From Enterococcus mundtii (lineage in GTDB: Bacteria; Bacillota; Bacilli; Lactobacillales; Enterococcaceae): a stretch of 56,621 bases of DNA. The stretch lies in contig NZ_AP019813.1 of NCBI RefSeq assembly GCF_013394305.1, positions 1 through 56,621 of the forward strand, read 5' to 3'. Below the pieces are notes generated by a model. That model saw only the letters and a list, made by a program, of their open reading frames with translations. It did no database searches and was not told the DNA's origin. The position numbers and the translations under genes are program-made. Every line of letters begins with the position of its first letter. Position 1 is the first letter of the stretch. Below, one piece after another: positions 53,886-56,621 of this stretch.

Positions 53886-54971
53886 TGACTAAAACTATTG
53901 GCTGTTCAAGATTTGTCTATAATTATTTTTTGAATTTGTGGAATCATGAATATACGACTATTGGAAAAGGATTATCTTATAATTCTTGTTCTGCCATGCT
54001 TCCACAAATGAAAAGAAATGCAGAGACAATTTGGTTAAAAGAAGTTGACAGCATTGCGATTTAATCCTCATTGAAAAATCTTTATGATGCTTTTTCTTGC
54101 TTCTTTAAAAAACAAAATAAACGACCACAATTTAAAAGTAAAAAACATCCTATACAAAGTTATACAACTAAAAATACGAATAATAGTATCGTAATTAGAA
54201 ATAATTTCGTAAAACTACCTAAGTTAGGACTTGTTAAATTTGCGAAAAGTCAAGAGCCCAAAGGGCGAATATTAAATGCTACGATTCGAAAAAATTCGAG
54301 TGGTAAATTTTTTGTTTCTATCCTGTGTGAAGAAGAAATATTTGAGTTTCCTAAATCTAATTTCGCTATTAGAATTGATCTTGGTATAACTGATTTTGCA
54401 ATCCTTTCTGATGGTGAAAAGATTGATAACAATAAATTTACGTCAAAAATGGCAAAAAAACTCAAACGTGAACAACGTAAGTTATCAAGACGTGCAATTA
54501 TTAGTTAAAAAGAAAGGTATCAATCTCTTTGAAGCCAAGAACTACCAAAAACAAAAACGAAAAGTAGCACGACTACATGAAAAAGTAATGAATCAACGCA
54601 ATGACTTTTTAAATAAGTTGAGCACAGAGATTATCAAAAACCACGATATTATCTGTATCGAAAACTTAAATACAAAAGGTATGTTGCGTAATCATAAACT
54701 AGCAAAAAGTATTTCGGATGTTTCATGGTGTAGTTTTGTGACTAAGTTACAATACAAAGCTGACTGGTACGGTCGGAAAATCATCAAAGTAGATAAATGG
54801 TTTCCATCTAGTCAAATCTGTTCAAATTGTGGACACAAAGACGGCAAGAAATCTCTAGAAATTCGAGAATGGACTTGTCCTGTTTGTCATGCTCGTCATG
54901 ACCGAGATATCAATGCTAGTATCAATATTCTGACCGAAGGTCTAAGATTACATTCCATGGGATTAGCTTAA
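53825..54971 (+). pseudogene. tnpB: TnpB nuclease gene, broken by a stop and a frameshift
   Basis: The TnpB reading frame starts well (MLQHRAYKFRIYPNQEQEIL) but meets TAA at 54062-54064 where Gln is expected (DSIAI then SSLKNLYDAF). It continues to a one-base insertion near 54500 (RKLSRRA, then LLVKKKGINLFEAKNY in another frame). The later part keeps RuvC motifs (RIDLGI, IICIENLNTKG, RHDRDINAS) and the zinc finger (CSNCGH ... CPVCHA). TnpB is an RNA-guided nuclease that favours retention of the element; this copy should be inactive. Confidence 0.9.
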
Positions 54972-55180
54972 ATCCAATCATTAAAAACCGTAGGAACTAC
55001 GGGGATAGCTTGGTAAATAAGAGAAACCGCTGTGAGTAAAGAAATACGCTTGCAAGTATGCTCTATTCCCAAGAATCTCGTGACTTTAGTCATGAGAGGT
55101 TCAAAGCTAACACAAACAACTATTGTAACCTATAGATAATTTTAGATTGAATCAATAGACGATAGTAAGTTGTCTATATT
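54972..55180 (+). ncRNA. Possible omega-RNA scaffold at the right end of the IS
   Basis: The region after tnpB has stem-loops (CGTAGGAACTACG near 54990 and AATACGCTTGCAAGTAT near 55043) before the right-end hairpin. TnpB guide RNAs are made from this place. Their presence here is inferred from family knowledge; the nuclease gene is broken. Confidence 0.4.
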
Positions 55181-55335
55181 ATATACTACTATAAATTATT
55201 AGTTCGGGTAGTAACTTCTCACACGGATAATAATAGTAGTATATAATATATTCTTCCTAAGCAATTTTACATAAAATAACTTAATAGTAATATAGTAGTA
55301 ACATAATAAATTACTATTATATTACTACTATAAAT
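55180..55335. repeat. Downstream partition repeats, separated by the IS
   Basis: At least five TACTACT/AGTAGTA units occur (for example ATACTACTATAA near 55181, GGGTAGTAAC near 55206, ATAGTAGTATATAAT near 55230, ATAGTAGTAACATAAT near 55291, TTACTACTATAA near 55322). In pAD1-type plasmids repeats are on both sides of repB/repC; the IS has pushed this group about 1.9 kb away. Confidence 0.75.
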
Positions 55336-55387
55336 ACTTTTATTTGAATATCCGCTTCAATACTATTTTGATAGTTAATTCGATTAC

Positions 55388-56472
55388 TTATAAAGCATTC
55401 AACGCATCAATTGTGGCAGCATTATCAATATGCGTATACAAAGTCGTGGTAGTAGTATTAGTATGCCCTAATTGCTGAGCTGTAAGAACTAGTGAATTAG
55501 TTTGTTTATATAACCTTGTGGCTAACGTATGGCGTAGCTTATGAGGACTAACTTGTACTTTGAATCCCTTTGAATATTTCGCTACCATGCGCTCAATTGC
55601 TATGCCTGTCATTCTTTTGGAATCACCTTTATAAATAGTCAAGAACATGACTTTCTCACTGTCAGTAGCCTTATAACGGCTGCTACGAATTTCTAGATAG
55701 TTTGCTAAATACCCCATAGCAAAAGCCGCAATATTTACAGCATCTCTTTTATTGCCTTTTCTTGTCACTATCACTTTATTTTTATCTAAAGACAGATCAT
55801 CAATATTAATATTCACTACTTCAGATAATCGTAATCCAGATCCTAAGATTAAGGCATTAATAGCAAGATCTCGTTCAACATCCCTCAAATAATAGGAGAG
55901 AGCCTTAGCACTCAAAGAATTTTTGTATTCAAACTCAATGTAGTCTAAATAGTTTTGAGTATCTTCGTCTAAAAATAATTTTTTCTCGATTGCATTTGCT
56001 CGAGCAGCAAGTGTCGTTCTATCGGCTATCGTCGCAACCTGTTCCATAGGATTAGTCTCTAGATACGGTACGCCATTTGGATTATTTGAGCTAGAGGAGA
56101 GATACTTGAACAATACCTTTAACGCAGTTATATTGCGATTGATTGTTGCAACAGATAACCCTAAATTATTGCTATCTTGCAAATGATATTTAGTAGTTTC
56201 TTTCTTTACATTTTCTTTTGAACGTCTTTTCAGATGAGATTTATATAAATTTAATTCATAAGGAGTTATTTTTTTTAACGACTGAATAGAAGTATCCGAA
56301 ATAATAGATTCTCCAATTAACCATTGAAAAAATAACTTATAATTTTTCATATATTCCAGAGTAGTGTGGGGGACTGATCTTGATCTTCACGAGCCTGAAC
56401 AAAATCTTTCATATAATCTGGCATTTGAACTAATAATTCATCAATTTTTTTATAAGCATCTTTATATTTCAT
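55388..56472 (-). pseudogene. xerS: XerS-like tyrosine recombinase, frameshifted near its start
   Basis: The open frame of 320 residues from 56350 lacks the normal N-terminus. Upstream, from ATG at 56472 (site AGAAAGG), another frame reads MKYKDAYKKIDELLVQMPDY ... REDQDQSP, matching the XerS start. The two join if one base is added to the G5 run (plus strand) at 56368-56372, giving ...SPHTTLEYMKNYKLFFQWL and 361 residues, close to the 356 of XerS. The catalytic residues are present: Arg in SGLRLSE, HxxR in PHKLRHTLATR, His in QQLGHTN, Tyr in TLYTHI. Such enzymes resolve dimers at dif-like sites. An internal start at 56350 would lack part of the N-terminal domain. Confidence 0.8.
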
Positions 56473-56621
56473 TAAAATCAACCTTTCTTTACAAATAGGG
56501 GAGAGCCCCCCCCCTTACAATCGGACTATACCAATTTATTAGTCATGCGTCAACAAATAAGGGGCCTTTTTTTAATAAACGGAGAGAGAGAATATATATT
56601 ATATAGAAAGATACATCTTTC
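56473..56621. other. Window end, AT-rich with a C9 run
   Basis: No gene is visible. A nine-base C run (56506-56514) lies in the leader of the XerS-like gene. The rest gives no clear signal. Confidence 0.4.

Larger units (their letters stand above)
53295..55097 (+). mobile_element. IS200/IS605-family insertion sequence
   Basis: The element carries tnpA and a broken tnpB in the usual order. Subterminal hairpins are visible at the left (53295-53313, loop TTT in TAGCTTTAGCTA) and right (55076-55097, TGACTTTAGTCA), as expected for single-strand transposition without terminal inverted repeats. Exact ends are not set. It interrupts the downstream partition repeats: TAGTAGTACATAA at 53244-53256 is on one side and more repeats from 55180 on the other. 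Confidence 0.85.

Noticed and set aside
55388-56350. The 320-residue recombinase as a complete, intact gene
   Set aside because: The matching XerS N-terminus is present upstream in another frame with its own ribosome binding site, so the shorter frame is better seen as the result of a frameshift.

Overview
This window looks like most of a low-GC Gram-positive plasmid from the genus Enterococcus; E. faecium or a close relative is an inference. The evidence is a RepA_N-type replication initiator, a pAD1-like RepB/RepC partition locus with TAGTARRR-type repeats, a MobP relaxase with MobC and an oriT-like region, three toxin-antitoxin pairs and a XerS-like recombinase, all beside WxL-domain surface-protein loci typical of enterococci. 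No rRNA, tRNA or CRISPR array was seen.

Layout. 1-816: an AbrB/Doc toxin-antitoxin pair. 1.2-11.9 kb: WxL locus A, with an LPxTN protein, a small WxL protein, a DUF916/DUF3324 protein and a 1671-residue beta-helix WxL protein, behind two Mga-like regulators. 11.9-14.2 kb: AT-rich decay zone holding remnants of a fourth WxL gene. 14.2-19.9 kb: a six-gene operon (lipoprotein, adaptor, ABC ATPase, permease, response regulator, sensor kinase). 20.1-21.6 kb: a MazEF/PemIK pair and a Tn3-type resolvase. 21.6-26.8 kb: WxL locus B, with a BspA-repeat WxL protein and a broken small WxL gene. 27.5-28.9 kb: an unrecognised 444-residue protein with a possible His/Asp/Cys catalytic triad. 29.4-30.0 kb: a Sin-like serine recombinase. 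30.1-39.2 kb: WxL locus C with its own two Mga-like regulators downstream. 39.6-42.6 kb: a RelBE pair, a broken DNA methyltransferase, an orphan cytosine methyltransferase and a small probable regulator. 42.8-56.5 kb: the plasmid backbone (relaxase, MobC, oriT, ArdC-like gene, RepA, primase-type protein, structured RNAs, partition locus, IS200/IS605 copy, XerS-like recombinase).

How the genes work together. Each WxL locus encodes a set likely to build a surface complex: a short sortase-type protein, a small WxL protein, a membrane-anchored DUF916/DUF3324 partner and a large adhesin-like WxL protein. The large proteins in A and C share their N-terminal region and all three share the WxL C-terminus, while the central region differs (beta-helix or BspA repeats), so display scaffolds appear conserved and binding modules exchanged. 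Loci B and C have a nearly identical pair of 16-bp palindromes exactly 118 bp apart on either side of a terminator-like hairpin, a good candidate for the control element of the Mga-like regulators.

Points of caution. Four genes (small WxL gene of B, repA, the ArdC-like gene, xerS) are each broken by what looks like a one-base loss in a homopolymer. This could be real decay, but it is also what homopolymer undercalling would produce, and repA should be essential. The most unusual non-coding features are two related structured RNAs at 50.1 and 50.7 kb, next to a primase-gene leader that contains a terminator hairpin and a segment able to mask its own start codon.
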